Positions 35,616-48,292 are shown, numbered from the stretch's first letter. The stretch: DNA of 64,000 nucleotides from Pleodorina starrii (GCA_030267565.1 BRXU01000046.1:496001-560000); one strand, 5' to 3'. The notes: generated by a model not told the origin, from the sequence alone. Made by a program: numbers and translations.

Positions 35616-35774
35616 GGCTGCCCAGCTACATCCGCATCGTGTGCTGACCCAGCCGACGGCAGCATGCCCTGCCCCTCGCCCAAACCACGAAACGCACCCC
35701 TTTACTCAGATAACGACAAGTTTACGATAAGGGTTCCGCCAATCGGCAGGCACCCCGCATGTCCGTGTAGCGTG

Positions 35775-35884
35775 CGTGCGTGTGTGCGGTGTGTGTGTGC
35801 ATGTGTGTGCATGTGTGTGCATGTGTGTGTATGTGTGTGCATGTGTGCGTACGGGGTGTGTGTGTGTGTTTGTGTATGTATGTG
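35775..35884 (+). repeat. GT/ATGTGT-rich simple repeat
   Basis: About 110 bp of GTGTGTGCAT-like units downstream of the XBAT-like gene, which is on the minus strand. Confidence 0.95.
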
Positions 35885-36058
35885 TTTTCCCTCCCGCCCC
35901 GCCCCGCCCTGTCGTTACCCGCGCTTCGCCAGGTCGCGACGCCTGACAACGAGCGGGCGGCGGCGGCACAGCGGCCAAACCAGCTTCGGGGACCCAACGG
36001 ACCGCCCGTAGGCAGCAACACAGGCGACGGGGACGAGAGCGCGGCCGCCTGCTCCGCC

Positions 36059-39000
36059 TCAGCAGCCGAATCCGCGGACGATCCCCCGGCAGAAGGGACA
36101 CAGGGCCGGCTGCGTCTCCACCATTCGGGTCACCTCCCGGGAGCACTCGGCTGCACGCAGGGAGCAGGAGGGCGGCAGCAGGGGGGCGGCAGGCAGCACG
36201 GCACGGCGTGCCAGTCCAGTTCGGCGGGGGCGGGGAAGACAGGGGCGGCAGGACGGGCAGCATCGGGTGGAGGGAGGCAGTCGCAATGCTGTGCCAATGA
36301 CAGTCGTGGAGCACCACCACCACCACCACCACCATCACCCATGGCCTACACGCGGGATGGGATGGGATCAAGGGAACGCGGGATGGGCTGCGCCGAGATC
36401 GCGCGGCCGGCCACCCGCACCCAAAGCGAACACCGCAGAACCTACCGCAAAGCGTGTGCTGGCAGGGCCTTATGTGCAGGAAGGCGGGCCGCTCAAAGCA
36501 GACGCCGCAGTAATCCTCCGACGTGTCGGAGCCAATGTTGGCGGCGGCGGCGGCGGCATCGCCGGCGGCGCCGCCCGCCGCCGCGGCGCCGTTGCAGAGC
36601 GAGGCGTGCAGCCTGCCGCTGCCGGCTCGGCTGAGGGTACTGCATGTGTCTCGTCCCAGCGCGCCTGGGAGCTGGAAGATTCCCAGCGGAGGGCTGCCGC
36701 CCGCCGGGTCGCCACCGACCCCGCCGTTGGCGGCGGCGACCTGCACGGGCCGCCCTGACACGATCTCGCCGCTTGCACGCCGGCCAACCACCGTCGAGAT
36801 GACGACGGAGGCGGCGGCGGCAGCGCCGCCGCCGCCGCCAGCGCCATAGAACTCGAAACCCGGCGACGGCGGCGGCGACGGCCCGCGCGCCTCCGCGCCC
36901 GGCGGCGCCGCCGCCGGCTGCTGCTGCGACACCGAGTATCTGACGGCGCGCTTACTAAGCCGCTCAGACCCTTGGCGGCCACCGCCGCCGCCGCCGCCAT
37001 CCGCGCCGCCGCCGTCAGCGTGATAGTCCTCACGCACGGTCTGCAGCCCGAGGGACGTACCGGGGATGGGCAGAGGCGCGGGCCGCGGCGGCGACCGGCC
37101 GCCCGGGTGCAGCAGCCCGTAGCCCAGAGCCGTCGGCGGCGCGGTGGCGGCGCCGCCGCCGTCGGCGGCGATGAGGTTACAGTCGGTGCTGTGGCTCGGA
37201 CTGCCGCCCCCAGGCACGCCGGAGACGGCGCGGCCCAGCGGCTGAGCCTGCAGCGCCGGGAGCGCGAACGGCGACGCGACGGGGTGCGCTGACGTCCGCT
37301 GCAGCGGCAGCGGCGACGGCGACGGCGGCGCTGACTGTGCGGACAAGGAGACGGGGCAATACGCCATCCGCCCCGGGACGCCCGGCGGCGGCGGCGCGCC
37401 GACGGGACTGCCGCCGGCGACGCAGCCCGCGGAGGCGGCGTGCGGCCGTACGGCCCAGGCGCCGACGCTGGGATCTTCTAGGTCGTTGGCGACGGCGGAG
37501 GGCGGCGGCGACCAGGGCAGGTCGGTGACGGCGGCGGCGACGGCGCCGCCGCCGCCAGTTCCCGGCATCGTAAGAGGACGCACCGCGGGTGAGAAGGCGG
37601 AGGGCAGGAAGGGAAAGTTGTCGGAATCCAGGGAGGCGCCCCACACGGGGGAGATGCCGCCAGGGAGGGACGTCATCCGACCCGCCGCCGCATATGGCGG
37701 CGGCGGCGGCGGCAGCACGGCGGCGGCGGCGCTGCCCGCCGCCGGCCCCTGGGCCGGACCGTCCGCCGGCGCCGCCTCCGTCGACGGCCCAAGCGGGGCG
37801 GAACGTTCGCTCCCGACGGAAAGCAGCGGCGCGAGTCCGTTGACGGCGGCGGCGGTGTCCGCCGCCGCCCGCCCGCCGTACTCCGCCACCGTCCCTGCCA
37901 TCGCGGCTGCCGACGCCGACGCCGTCGCCGACGCCCTAGTCATTGAGCCAAGCGCCGACGGCGGCAGCGGCGGGACGCCGCTGAGCCGCGTCGCCGTCGC
38001 CACGATGCCGCTGACGCCGCTGATCGTCCTGACGCCGTACACGCCGCCGTACACGCTCTGGCCGCCGCCAGGCGGCTCCTCAGAGGCGCCGCCCAGCACG
38101 CCGGAGGAGTTCCCAGACAGGCCCCTCAACTCCTGTGAAGACGACTCCAGCCCAAGCCACCGCCCCGACCGGCGCAGCTGCCGCCGCAAGCCGTTGAGCT
38201 GCCGCTGCGACTGGCGCCGTACAAACTGAAAGGCGCCATTGATCAGGGACGACGTTCGGGACATGGTGGCGGCTGCGTCGGGGGATCCGCCGCCGTCGGC
38301 GGCGGCTCCGCCGCCGGTGCTGGTGCGGCCGCCGCCGCCACCGGCGGCGGCGGCGGCAGCGGCGGCGGCAGCGGCGGCGGCTCGCGCCGCCGCCACCGCT
38401 GCCGCCGTCGCCAGCCGCCGCCGTTCCGACGCCGTCGCCTCGAGCTCGTTGATCTGTCCCAGCAGGGACGCCTGCAGCGCCGCCGACGCCAGCGCCTTGA
38501 GCTTCGGTACCTTGTACAGCCGTACGACGTCCGTACCAAAGATGTACGTCAACGGTGTCGACGGCATCAGCATCTGCGCCGCCGTTTTCACACACCGGCG
38601 CGCGGGCGGGAGCAGACCGGTGGACAGGAGGCCAAAAGCTTGGAGGCACACAGCGCAGCTCAGTTATGGAAAAAATTCAAGCTTGCGACACAAGAAACCA
38701 AAACGACAGCCGATTGCCATGTACCGACATCGTACAGTCGTCGTACAGCGCAGCTCCCGCTGAGCGCACGAGCCTGCATCTCTCGCAAGACTCGTGCTCC
38801 GAAACCGCCCCCAAATCAACATTCCACGAAAGCAGCTCAAGTGCCTCTGGGTTTCCCCACCTTCTCCCCACCCTAAGCCCCTCCCTTCCCGTCCGCTCCA
38901 GTCTCCTCCCGTCTCGTCCCGTCTCGTCCCGCACCGCCCTCACCTCCGTCAGCTCCCGGCAGCCCCTCTCCGCCGCCCGCTGGTACGGCCGGCAGCCCCG

Positions 39001-42000
39001 GGCGTCCGAGTGCAGACGCGGGTCGGGAGTGCCGCTGTCCCGGAGCACCTCCAACTGGTGGGGTGAGTGAGTGGGTATGGGTGGGTGAGTGGGTGGATGG
39101 GTGGGTGGGTGGCTTCGGGCCTTCACCGTACACGCCGTACACCGCCGTACACCGCCACTGCAAGGCTTCGGGCCCTCACCGCCATTGCGAAGCTTACTCG
39201 GGCCCTCACCGCAACTGCTGCCACCGCCACCACCACCACCACCACCCCGGGGAGCAGTGCCGCTGTTCGCCGACAGCCCGCACGGAAACGGCCCCATGCG
39301 GGTACCCCATGCATACCGGTATGTGAAGAGCGTGCTGTGGGGCGAGCTCTGCCCCCTCCGCCTCCTTGTTCTTCGTCCCTCTCCCTCTCCCTCCCCCGCC
39401 TTCCCCCCCCCCCCACCAGGCAACCGCAGATGCGCCGCCCTGTATCGTACCCCTGTATCGTACCCTGTGTCGTACCCTGTATCGTACTCCGCCCGCATCT
39501 TACGTAATGACTCATCATGATCTTGCAAAGCTCCACGTCCCCCCGCCGAGCCGCCAGATGCAGCGGCGTCGAGCCGGCAGGCCTGCGGGGCGTGCGGTAA
39601 TGCGCGTGCTTTAATGCGTGCATGCGTGCGTGGATGCGCGCATGCGTGCGTGCGCAAGTGCCCAAGAACGAGGCACACCCACAACCCGCGTCGCGTCGCG
39701 TCGCGTCGCGTCACGACACGACACGCATCCCCGTCGTGAGTCCCGACTCGGGCGCCGAAGGGTGGGTAGGCGAGGGGGCCGTGGTTCGGGCGGGGGTTCG
39801 GGCTGGGGACACCGACCCATGGGACACCCCTCCCAAGTCCCAACCGACCCGCCCGCCCACCGACCCACGGGTCACACGCCGTCACGCCCACCGCCCCCCC
39901 CCCACGAACCCGCTGATCCAGTCGCTGCCCTCCGACCAGCAGCGCGCCGCCATGTTGGCCCCGCCCGCCAACAGAGCCGCCAGAGCCCGCGGCTTGTTAG
40001 CCACCGCGGCGAAGTGGGCGGGCGTGTAGCCGGCAAAGTTGGGCAGATCGACCAGGCTGCGGGGGGGAGGGGGGGGCGGGAGGAAGGGGGGCGCGAGGAG
40101 GAGGAGGAGGAGGAGGAGGAGGCGGAGCGGGGCTGAGAACGGCGAACCGCCGCGAGCGAAGGGAGGTGGCGGGCGCGATGACGGCGGAAGAAAAGGGATG
40201 TCGGCGATTGAATGAACGGATGAATGAATGAATGTGGAGACGCGAATGGGGAACGGGGACGGGCGAGTGGTGGGATGAGGCGGTTCTGAGGGCTCCCGAT
40301 AGGCGCTGCGCTGCGGAGAGGCCTCACGTGAGGGGGGCTTGGCTTGGCTGCGGCTTCGGTTGGCTTGGCTTTGCTGTGGCTTGGCTGCTTTACACCTCCC
40401 TCCCTCCCTCCCTCCCTCCCTTCGCACCCCACACCGCTGCTCACAGGATGGATGCAGCTATGGAGCCCACCAAGGGACAAGTGGACGCACCGGACATCCG
40501 CCTTCGCGCCTCGCCCAGCTTCACCGCCCTGCCTCACCGCCCCGCCTCACCGGTCACCACGCCGCGCCGCACGGTGTCTGCCGCGTGTGTCTGCAGCGCC
40601 CAGTACCGCCCGGTCCAGTACCGCTCAATCCAGTCCACCCCATCCCCATCTCAGCCCAACCCAGTCCAGTACTGCACACCCAATCCAATCCAATCCCATC
40701 CCAATCCCAGCCCAGCCCCAGTCCCATCCCCATCCCCATCCCCAGCCCACAGCCTCAGTCTCAGCCCCAGCTCTCACCGCACAAGGCTCTGTCGGGTGCC
40801 CGCTGGCGGCCGTGCGCTCGCTGGGTGCTGCAGCAGCGCCTCAATACACGCCCCCTGGTCCTGCAGCGTGGCGTAGTGAAGCGCCGTGCAGTTGGCGCGG
40901 TCGCGGAACCAGGCATTGGCGCCCTGCGCGGTTTTTTTGCGGCGCCGGCAAGGCAACCAGTCAGTCAGTCATTCAGACAGGTAGGCAGTCAGCGGAGGGG
41001 CCAACGACCAGAGCGAGCGACAGGGGGAGAGGGGCAGAGTGGGGAGCACAGCGTCGGCAGCACAGGGGGTGAGAGAGAGAGAGAGAAGGGTGTCCGCCCA
41101 CCAGCCACGTCACGTGAACCACCGAGGCCGCGTCCCAGAACCTTCCCTACTTCCGCGCGGAGAAAGAGAAAGAGAAAGAAAGCCGCAGGGTAAAGAGGAA
41201 AGGCTCGGCAGCCAAAGCTGCCAGCAAGCCTTCCGGCCCTTCGGGGCTTTTCCGCGCCGAAAAAAGCCGCGTCCGCGGGACTTCTCCGCTCCGAGACCAG
41301 TCGCGGAACGGCCGGGGGCGGGGGCCTCCAATCCCAGCTGCCTGTGGCCCAGAGGTGGTCCCGCGACCCCGTCCCCAGAGCCCCATTGCACCCACCATTG
41401 CACCCACCATCGACAACAGAAATGCACCCACCCACCATCGACCTTGCACCCACCCACCATCGACAGCAGGAAATGCACGCAGGCGGGGTGGCCCTCCTTG
41501 CAGGCCGTCATGAGCGCCGTCTGGCCCAACTGGTTGGGGGTGCTCATCAGGGTGGCTAGCGGCAGGTGGGAGGTGTCGGGGCCGATGCCACGCAGCCCGT
41601 CGCTGATGCGCTGTTTGATTGGGTTTTAGGGTTTGACAGGACAGAGGGGTTAGGGAAAGAGGGGTTAGGGAGGACCCGAGCCGCAGCGGAGGACCTAACC
41701 CGAGCCGTGGCGACGGCGGGAACCGGTCGGGCGACCCGACCAGCGGGATCAGGTCAGCTGTGTTTGGAGGCACAGCTGCCAATCGTACAGTAGTACCCTC
41801 CACGGCAACCCGCCACCCGGTGTTACGGAGGCTTACAAACCCATACTCGGTACGGGCTTACAAACCCGTACACCGTACGGGCTTACACGGCTACGCGGGT
41901 GTGATATGTCCCAACCGGTGCCCGGGGTTTCGTTGGCCACCCGGGGGGAAGGAGGGAGTCCCGTGTAACATGAAGTAAAGAAAAAGATACCGCATCGAAG

Positions 42001-42343
42001 GGACTTATGGTAGATACCTATGGGAGTAGCCAGTTCGGTGCGGGAAGACCTGTGCCCTGAAAACGAAAAGGAACGTACGACGTGCCGTACACACCTGGAA
42101 GGGGTGTGGACGGCGCTGGAAGAGCCCACTCTGGTGGTGGGCGTTGTGCTGGTGGTTGCCCCGATGTGGGTCGGGGCCCTGCGTGGGCCACACCGCGGTG
42201 AGGCGCGCCGCCAGCGCCTGCAGCAGCGGCAGGTGGCCGCAGCCGGCGGCGATGTGCCAGATGGTGTTGCCGTTGCGGAAGTGCGTGCGGGAGGTGGTGA
42301 GGGGGTCGTCCTGCAGGTGCGTCAGCGACGCGGCGACATCGCC
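36059..42343 (-). CDS. XBAT-like E3 ubiquitin ligase with ankyrin repeats and C3HC4 RING
   Basis: Nine minus-strand exons join in phase: 42095-42343, 41458-41610, 40778-40923, 40445-40528, 39937-40056, 39504-39582, 38944-39054, 36446-38573 and 36059-36150 (1053 residues; N-terminus incomplete, a candidate ATG is at 42698 in a separate upstream exon). Ankyrin repeats fill residues 1-314 (GNTIWHIAAGCGHLPLLQAL, GQTALMTACKEGHPACVHFL, NCTALHYATLQDQGACIEAL, GYTPAHFAAVANKPRALAAL, GSTPLHLAARRGDVELCKIM). MLMPSTPLTYIFGTD then opens a 2.1-kb exon that is mostly Ala/Gly/Pro-rich. The RING follows at the C-terminus: C1003, C1006, C1018, H1020, C1023, C1026, C1041 and C1044, crossing the last intron. The layout matches plant XBAT31-33 ligases, which use ankyrin repeats to bind substrates. 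The donor at 39937 (CTG|GTCGGA) is weak and was chosen because it keeps phase. Confidence 0.87.
41621..41680 (-). repeat. Telomere-like and R1-core motifs in an XBAT intron
   Basis: Just upstream of the acceptor at 41610 the minus strand carries repeated CCCTAA words and the CCGCTGCGG core seen in R1 copies. The CCCTAAAACCC near the acceptor resembles the Chlamydomonas-type TTTTAGGG telomere unit. Confidence 0.5.
41829..41890 (+). repeat. Three-unit direct repeat GGCTTACAAACCCGTAC
   Basis: Three imperfect units of about 20-22 bp inside the XBAT-like intron between 41611 and 42094. Confidence 0.75.
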
Positions 42344-43621
42344 CTGGGGGAGGAGGAAGAGGCGCGACGTGGCGGTTGGGGGGCGGTTGGGGGGGAGTTC
42401 CACGTATAGGCGATAGACAGGGAAAGGGGAAGGTGGTGCGGGCATTCCGCAGATAGCAGAACGGGGGTTGGGGTGCAGCATCGAGCGAGCCGTGCGCGGC
42501 ATGGAAGAGCGTTGAGTTGCGGAGCAGGACGCCTTCCAGCTCGGGGCCGCGTGCATGCGCAGTATGGAGGGAAGCAAATAGCGAAAAGGCTGCGGAGGTG
42601 GTTGCCGTGAGGCTGGTCCCTAAGGGAGGCGTTGCGATTGGCTGGATGTCGAGGGAGACGCACGCCTGACTTGAGAGCCACCGACTGCTGAGTGACATGC
42701 TGGCTTCGATAAATTATGTAAGAGAAAGAAGTCATGAGACGCAGCAATTTGCTTTACTGATATCAATTAGGCTTGGCGAGCGGCAGCAGCGTGTTGCTTC
42801 GGGTTCGTCAAAGTTGCAATACAATGTCCTACGTGTTACCTTCCGAAGCGCAGCTTCGAAGGACGCTCGCCCCAGGCAAAAGCACGCCATACAAAAGCTC
42901 TGGCTTTCACTGACAGCTCCCGGCGCGTGCAGTCCAAGCTAAAGCTGATTGCCCCTCAAAAGCCATCGCCGACATTAGTTTGTAAGATTCGAGACGCTGC
43001 AGCTCCTTTACACCAGGACGTCGGTGATACCTACTTGCCTTTCTCCGTAACTTTACAACCCGTACCACGTTTAGGCCTTGGTTATAAAAGGAACAATAAT
43101 GACACAGCGTCAGCGTTGTAAGAAGTTTGTGACCGCGTGCTGTATGTGAGGGTGATTCGGATGGCATGTCTGACTTGGCAGCAGCTAGAACCGTTGCAAC
43201 GTAACCACGCGCCAAAATCCGCCGTCGCCGGGCTTTCGATTGCGGGTTATCGGCCCACCGATGCTTTAAATCTCTGCCCAATTTTCGGGCCTCGCTCCTT
43301 AATCTGGCCCAACCGTACGGAGGGGCGACCCCCCTCGGATGTCGACGCGCCGAAACGCGCCGAAGCAGCCAAAGTGCATATGGACAGCGGCCGTTTTCGT
43401 CACCCCGTTGTTTTCAGGGCCGAATCGTGCCGAATTCAGCGCGGCTTGGCACGTGGCCGTGCACTACAAACGTTTTAGCTCGTGCAGCTTTGTCAGGCGC
43501 CCACCGGGCCCGCTTGACTCGATTGTCATGAGTAATACAAGTGCGGCTAGTACGATTGTGTACTGCAGTTACCACTGCACTGATTCTGGGCCCGCCAGGT
43601 ATTTGGCTTGTAAAAGCGAGT
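42344..43621. other. 5' flank of the XBAT-like gene
   Basis: A candidate first exon begins at ATG 42698 on the minus strand (MSLSSRWLSSQ) and includes LRNSTLFHAAHG, which looks like the start of an ankyrin repeat, but I found no donor of the right phase to join it to 42343. The remainder to 43621 is AT-richer intergenic sequence with no supported gene. Confidence 0.4.
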
Positions 43622-44192
43622 AACGCGGCAAACTACGTCGCTGGCGCGGGCAGTGCTTGAGGAGGACATCAAGGCGTGGTTGGAAACGGATTCCTCGCAC
43701 GAATATTTTTGGGCGGGTAAGGTGCTTCGGAACTTCGAGACGCTTGAGTATGATTACAGGCAGCATGTACCCACGGGGCTCAAGGCGCTCAACTGTGAAG
43801 AGACGGCAAAGGCGATATTGGGCCTGGAGATTCCGTTTAATGATTTATTAGCCGAGTTCAGACGCCGCCTTTTGTTGGATTGGAGCTCTGATAGCCTCGA
43901 TAGGGACCCGCGGGGTTTCCCGAAGCATGAGGAAGGGGGTGTAGGAGGGGGAGCGCCCGGGGTTACCGGGCGTCGATACCTGAAATGAATGGGTGTGGCG
44001 TATACGTTCCCGACCACAAGCGGACATTGGACCACCTGAAGGTTTGTATGCCACCAAAACATCACACGGCCCTGATGCGCTTTCGGCTGGGTCGTTGGGA
44101 CTTGGGTGTATCGCGGCTCGCACGGGGACCGGGTCGAAAACCACGCGCGGAAGGGACATGCCGGGTGTGTCGCGGAGGGGCGGTAGAAGATG
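43622..44192 (+). pseudogene. Decayed LINE (non-LTR retrotransposon) ORF 3' fragment
   Basis: Frame one encodes a reverse-transcriptase C-terminal region (VLEEDIKAWLETDSSHEYFW onward to GRRYLK) ending in TGA at 43985-43987, where the second copy at 49744 has TGG. After a one-base shift, the homologous stretch HTALMRFRLGRWDL follows in another frame, up to the zinc-knuckle start CRVCRGG. Homology with the other copy stops abruptly at about 44192, before the rest of the knuckle. A stop plus a frameshift mean it is non-functional. Confidence 0.78.
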
Positions 44193-45269
44193 AGACTGCT
44201 CCCATGTCTCTCTGGACCTCGCCCTCTCCTCCCGCGCGAGCCGCTGCACCACCAGCACCAGCGCCTGTACGGCCCTGGCTGTCGGCTGCCAACTCGATCG
44301 CTGTGCGGTGCGTCCCTGATCTCACGCCAGCCTGTTGCCGTCATTGCCGTTCTGTACGGCCACCTGCATGCTTATTACGCCGCCGCCGCCGCCGCAGGAC
44401 CCAGCCCGATAGCGCGATAGGGGCCCACTGCTAAATCAGCGAACGGCGCAGGAGCTGGCACTATCACTGGCCGGCGCATGGGTGCGGCTGCCCGCGCATG
44501 GGTGCGCTGAGCCGGGGTTCTCCACGTATAGGCCGGAGCCCGGGAGGGGGTCGGGCGCCTGAAGCGGCTGGAGGTCTAGGGGTATCTGTCTGGGAGGAGT
44601 GCAATGATATGGTGGCTTGCGTGCTGCGTCCGCGCGGCTTGCGTGCTGCGTCCGCGGGCGCTCAGCTAAGCGGGCCTTCGGGGAGCGTTTAGCCTCTGGT
44701 AGTCTGGTTCCACCCTTGACCGGCCGCGTCATGCCGTGTTTGCCGGCCTTGCGAACCGCGACTTCCAAGTCCGGGAAGCGGAGCTCCCAGCTAACGGCGG
44801 TTGCGTTCGTGCGCTCCCGCCGCGGTATACGGCATGCCCGTATGCGTCTGGACGCTGCCGCTGCAGCGGCGTGTGGCGCGGGGGGATGCGGCGTTTTCTC
44901 GCGAAATCCAAGAGCACCCCGCCCCTCTTACGACACAGCCACCCTCTCGCCTCCAATCCGCCTCATATCAACCGCGGGCCCCCCAGGGTCCGGGTTCGCT
45001 TTGCGTCGCCTCCGTCCCATCGCTGCGGCTTCATCTTCTGTACCCTCCCCGCCCCGTCCCCCCGGAAAAGGTCCACATCCCCCACTGCACTGCGCCTCCG
45101 CGAGGCCCGCTTCCAACCTCCACAGCCACTCCACATCAGCCGCCCGCCCGCCCGCCCGTCCGCCACGAGTGCGTGAGTGTCACTATGGCGAGTGTCACAA
45201 TGGCAGCCGCGGCGGCGCCCCAGCAGGAGGCGGGCCGAGGTGCGGTGGGCGCCCGCCTTCGTCTCGAGC
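44193..45269. other. Intergenic region between LINE fragment and cyclophilin gene
   Basis: GC-rich stretch with many open frames but none with a domain. It contains a copy of the TATACGTGGA motif at about 44521-44545 and serves as 3' flank of the cyclophilin gene. Confidence 0.4.
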
Positions 45270-47670
45270 TCACCCCGCAATGGGGTTGGCGTGTATGGTG
45301 ACCTTGTTGACCTTGATGTCCGTCTTGGGCCGATCCTGAGGAAGGGCGGGGGCGCATCACAGCACAGCACATCATGGGGTTTGGGGAAGGAAACGCCCAA
45401 AATTGGGAAACGTAAACGAACGTCTTTGGGGAAGGAAACGCCCAAAAATTGAGAAACGTAGACGAGTGTCGTAGGCAAGCGCCAACGCATAGGGTCGGCA
45501 GCACATCAGGAGGTGATAATAAAGATGAGACCACAGCCGTGGAACCTCACAGGGGTCGGGGAAACGCCAACGTATGGGTTTGTAAGCACGTGGCGTGGGG
45601 AGAACGTTGCATGTGACGAATTACTGGCTGGCTGGGTTCCGTGCTTGGGGCCGTAAAGGCCCGCACTCCATCGCGCCACGTGCGAAACACCCGGCCCCAA
45701 CCTACATTGCCACCATCCGCAGCAGCATCCGCCCCGTCCCCACGCGTGCTTCTCTGTCTCTGGCGACAGCCCAAACACACACATCGACGACGCATGCGGT
45801 CCGTCCGTCCGCCCGCCCGTCCACACGCACGCACGCACGCACGCACCTGCGCATCCGTGGGCACCTTCTCCATTCGGTCCAGCACGTCCATTCCGTCTAT
45901 CACCTGCGCACGGCAGTTACGGCAGTTACCGGCCGTTACGGCAGTCACGGCGATGCGAGGGCCGGCAGCGGACGTCGGCCGGGCAATAGCAGATATCGGC
46001 GGGTGATGACCGCCGATTGCACCATAAGCAATGGAAGGCAGCGGTTGCACGTCATGACACGGCACGGCATGACTTGGGCTGGCACGGCACGGCATGACAG
46101 AAGCGGTGTCCGAAGACCGCATCGCAGTCCGCACTGGGAGTTCATTGGCGCGTGCTGCGCACCCACCTGAGCAAACACCGTGTACTTCCCGTTCAGATGC
46201 GCATGCGCCTTGTAGGTGATGAAGAACTGGCTGCGCTCGTGTGCGCAACGGCAGCAGGGCAAGGCAGGGCAGGGCAGGGACGGCGGCGGGGAGGTTGGTC
46301 TGGGGGGTTACGCCGTTACATGACGACGTTCCCCGCGAACACGCGCACGCGATGACGATCTGGCCACGGGGGCACAGCGGCTGCAAACCAGGCGGCTGCC
46401 CGCGGGGCCAGGGACCCCCGTCCCGACGCCCGTGCGCCGCTGGGACACGACCCGTGGGTCGGCCCTCGGCCCCGGCTGTTGGACCCGCGACATGGCCCAT
46501 GGGTCGCACGACTGCACGCCAAACGACCCAGATCAAAGCAACCCAAATCAAGATCATTATAATTGTGGTTTTTATTGGACAACAATGAAGTCCCTTCCTC
46601 AACCCCTTGGCGCCCCCCTGCCGACCTTCCGTTGGTGTGGGGTCCGCTGTTTGCCATTGACACAATGCCTCGCTTGCTGTGCTTCAGCGCGTCGTTGATC
46701 TCGTCCGGGAACTTGCCGTTGGGAGTGGGGTAGATGGAGCGCCCGCCCTTGCCGGTGCCGGTGGGGTCGCCTGGTTGGATGCGGCGGCGGATGCAGGGTC
46801 CCCCCGGGTGGGCGGCGGCGTGGTGTGACGCGTCGCGGGGCGGGAATGCACCAATGCAGGGGGTTCCGGGCTGCCACGTGCCGCTCACGTGTCGCCGGGC
46901 AGCCGCATATCGCGTCGCTGGTGCGGCAGCCCACCCGTCGCTGGGACGGCACAGCGGTGCACCCGCCGGGAACAAGCGCGATGCAACCCCGGGATGGGAA
47001 ATGGGGAGAACACCGTTACGTCACTCACCTCCCTGGATCATGAAGCCCTTTATGTTTCGGTGGAAGTGAACATTGTCATAGTAGCCGCTGGCGCAGAGCG
47101 CCAGAAAGTTCTCGCTGGCGCGGGGAGCCTGATGTGGAGGGGGAGGGAGGAGGAGGTGGGAATGTGGGTTTTGGGAGAATTGGGGGACATGTGGGGTGTC
47201 ACCCAGGTAACATGGCGTGCTTCCTCGTGCTTCCCTCTCTTCGCCATGGATGCGATTGCCGCGAGAAAATTGGGGTGAGAAGGTGAGGTGTTAGACACAG
47301 CAGAGCTGCGACCGTATTGGGGTCGGGCCGGACAGTTCAGCATAAGGGACAGAATTTGAGTGGGTCGGGAGTTGCAAATCTGCTTGCGCGGCATGGCTGT
47401 CAGGTGATCGCTTCAGGGCACGAACAGCATCGCTGTGAGCTGTCGGCGAGGAAGACGTGCACGGGTCGGTATAAAGGGGAGCGGAGTAGACGTACAGGCC
47501 AGTGTGTCCGGCAGGGAGCTGGGGGTGTCAACGGTAAACCGACTGAGCCGAGCCCAACGGCAGCTAAGGGATATGCACTGCACCAAATCCGCCCCCCCCC
47601 AACTGTTTACCTGTTCGCAGAAGAGCTCAATCTTTAGGTCTCCCACGTTCGTGTGGAGGGTCACAGACAT
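45270..47670 (-). CDS. PPIL3: Peptidyl-prolyl cis-trans isomerase, PPIL3 type (spliceosomal cyclophilin)
   Basis: Six minus-strand exons, 47611-47670, 47029-47128, 46626-46770, 46167-46230, 45847-45903 and 45270-45335, encode 163 residues (human PPIL3 has 161). The protein is a bare cyclophilin domain from [20 protein letters not shown] to [10 protein letters not shown]. Active-site parts are clear: [19 protein letters not shown] (the catalytic Arg is in FHR), [18 protein letters not shown], and [20 protein letters not shown]. The position of the Trp that confers strong cyclosporin binding in cyclophilin A is HLNGKYTVF here, with Tyr in place of Trp, as in PPIL3. PPIL3 proteins are nuclear and associate with the spliceosome. 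Start and stop are unambiguous. The gene is head to head with the OPR-RAP gene 622 bp away. Confidence 0.96.
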
Positions 47671-48292
47671 GACGATCGCTGCCGCCCCGGACTTCACAAC
47701 TATAAGCCTTGCCAGGCCAATAATCCCCACGAATAGAGTTGTGTTACATACAGCACAGTTCGTTTTAAGCAAAGGGTTGGCAAACTGTATGTCGCCGGTA
47801 GACAGCAGGAAACAGCAAGCACTTCCTCGACTAAACTACGAGCGGCAACTGTAAATATTGAGCAAGCTAGGGCATTAAAGCGTACAGTCAGTATATGGCA
47901 GCTGCAAGGACCTGGTTGGGAGCGGGGCACGAAGCGGGACGACTATGAATGTGTTTAATATTAAGCCGTAGCTGGTCAGGCAAACATAGGAGCGGCAGGG
48001 AGCAGGAGCATCATCTCCTTGAGATAGGTCAACGGCACAACGGGTCTGTTTCGAGAAGCGCCAGCCAACGGTAACGTACTAACCGACACAGTGACGCCGA
48101 AAGGCAAATATTTGCAGTTTTGCACCCCGTCATTGCGTCTGTCGAAATGGAATTGAATCTTTACTCAGGCACTGCGAGCTGAGAGCTTTCGTGAACTTCT
48201 GTGGCTGGCACGACCGGTGATGGACGAGGACGATGGAAAAGCGGACGGCTGAAGGCTTTCATTATGCTTCAGTATAACTGAAATCCCCTAGG
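47671..48292. promoter_or_regulatory. Divergent promoter region, cyclophilin / OPR-RAP
   Basis: This 622-bp gap separates the start codons of two head-to-head genes and is AT-richer than both. No other open frame is supported. Confidence 0.5.

Larger units (their letters stand above)
33169..36058. other. Convergent intergenic region, FAP174 to XBAT-like gene
   Basis: No supported gene in 2.9 kb. It holds the FAP174 3' UTR, a short GC-rich block near 33700-33770 with repeated CATCTGACGCC-type words, a GTCT-type simple repeat at about 35564-35615 and a long GT/ATGTGT-rich tract at about 35775-35884. Open frames in the region show no recognisable domain. Confidence 0.5.

Noticed and set aside
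37486..38229. Plus-strand open frame over the XBAT-like large exon
   Set aside because: Antisense of Ala/Gly/Pro-rich coding sequence; no domain, and the minus strand links by phase to the RING and ankyrin exons.
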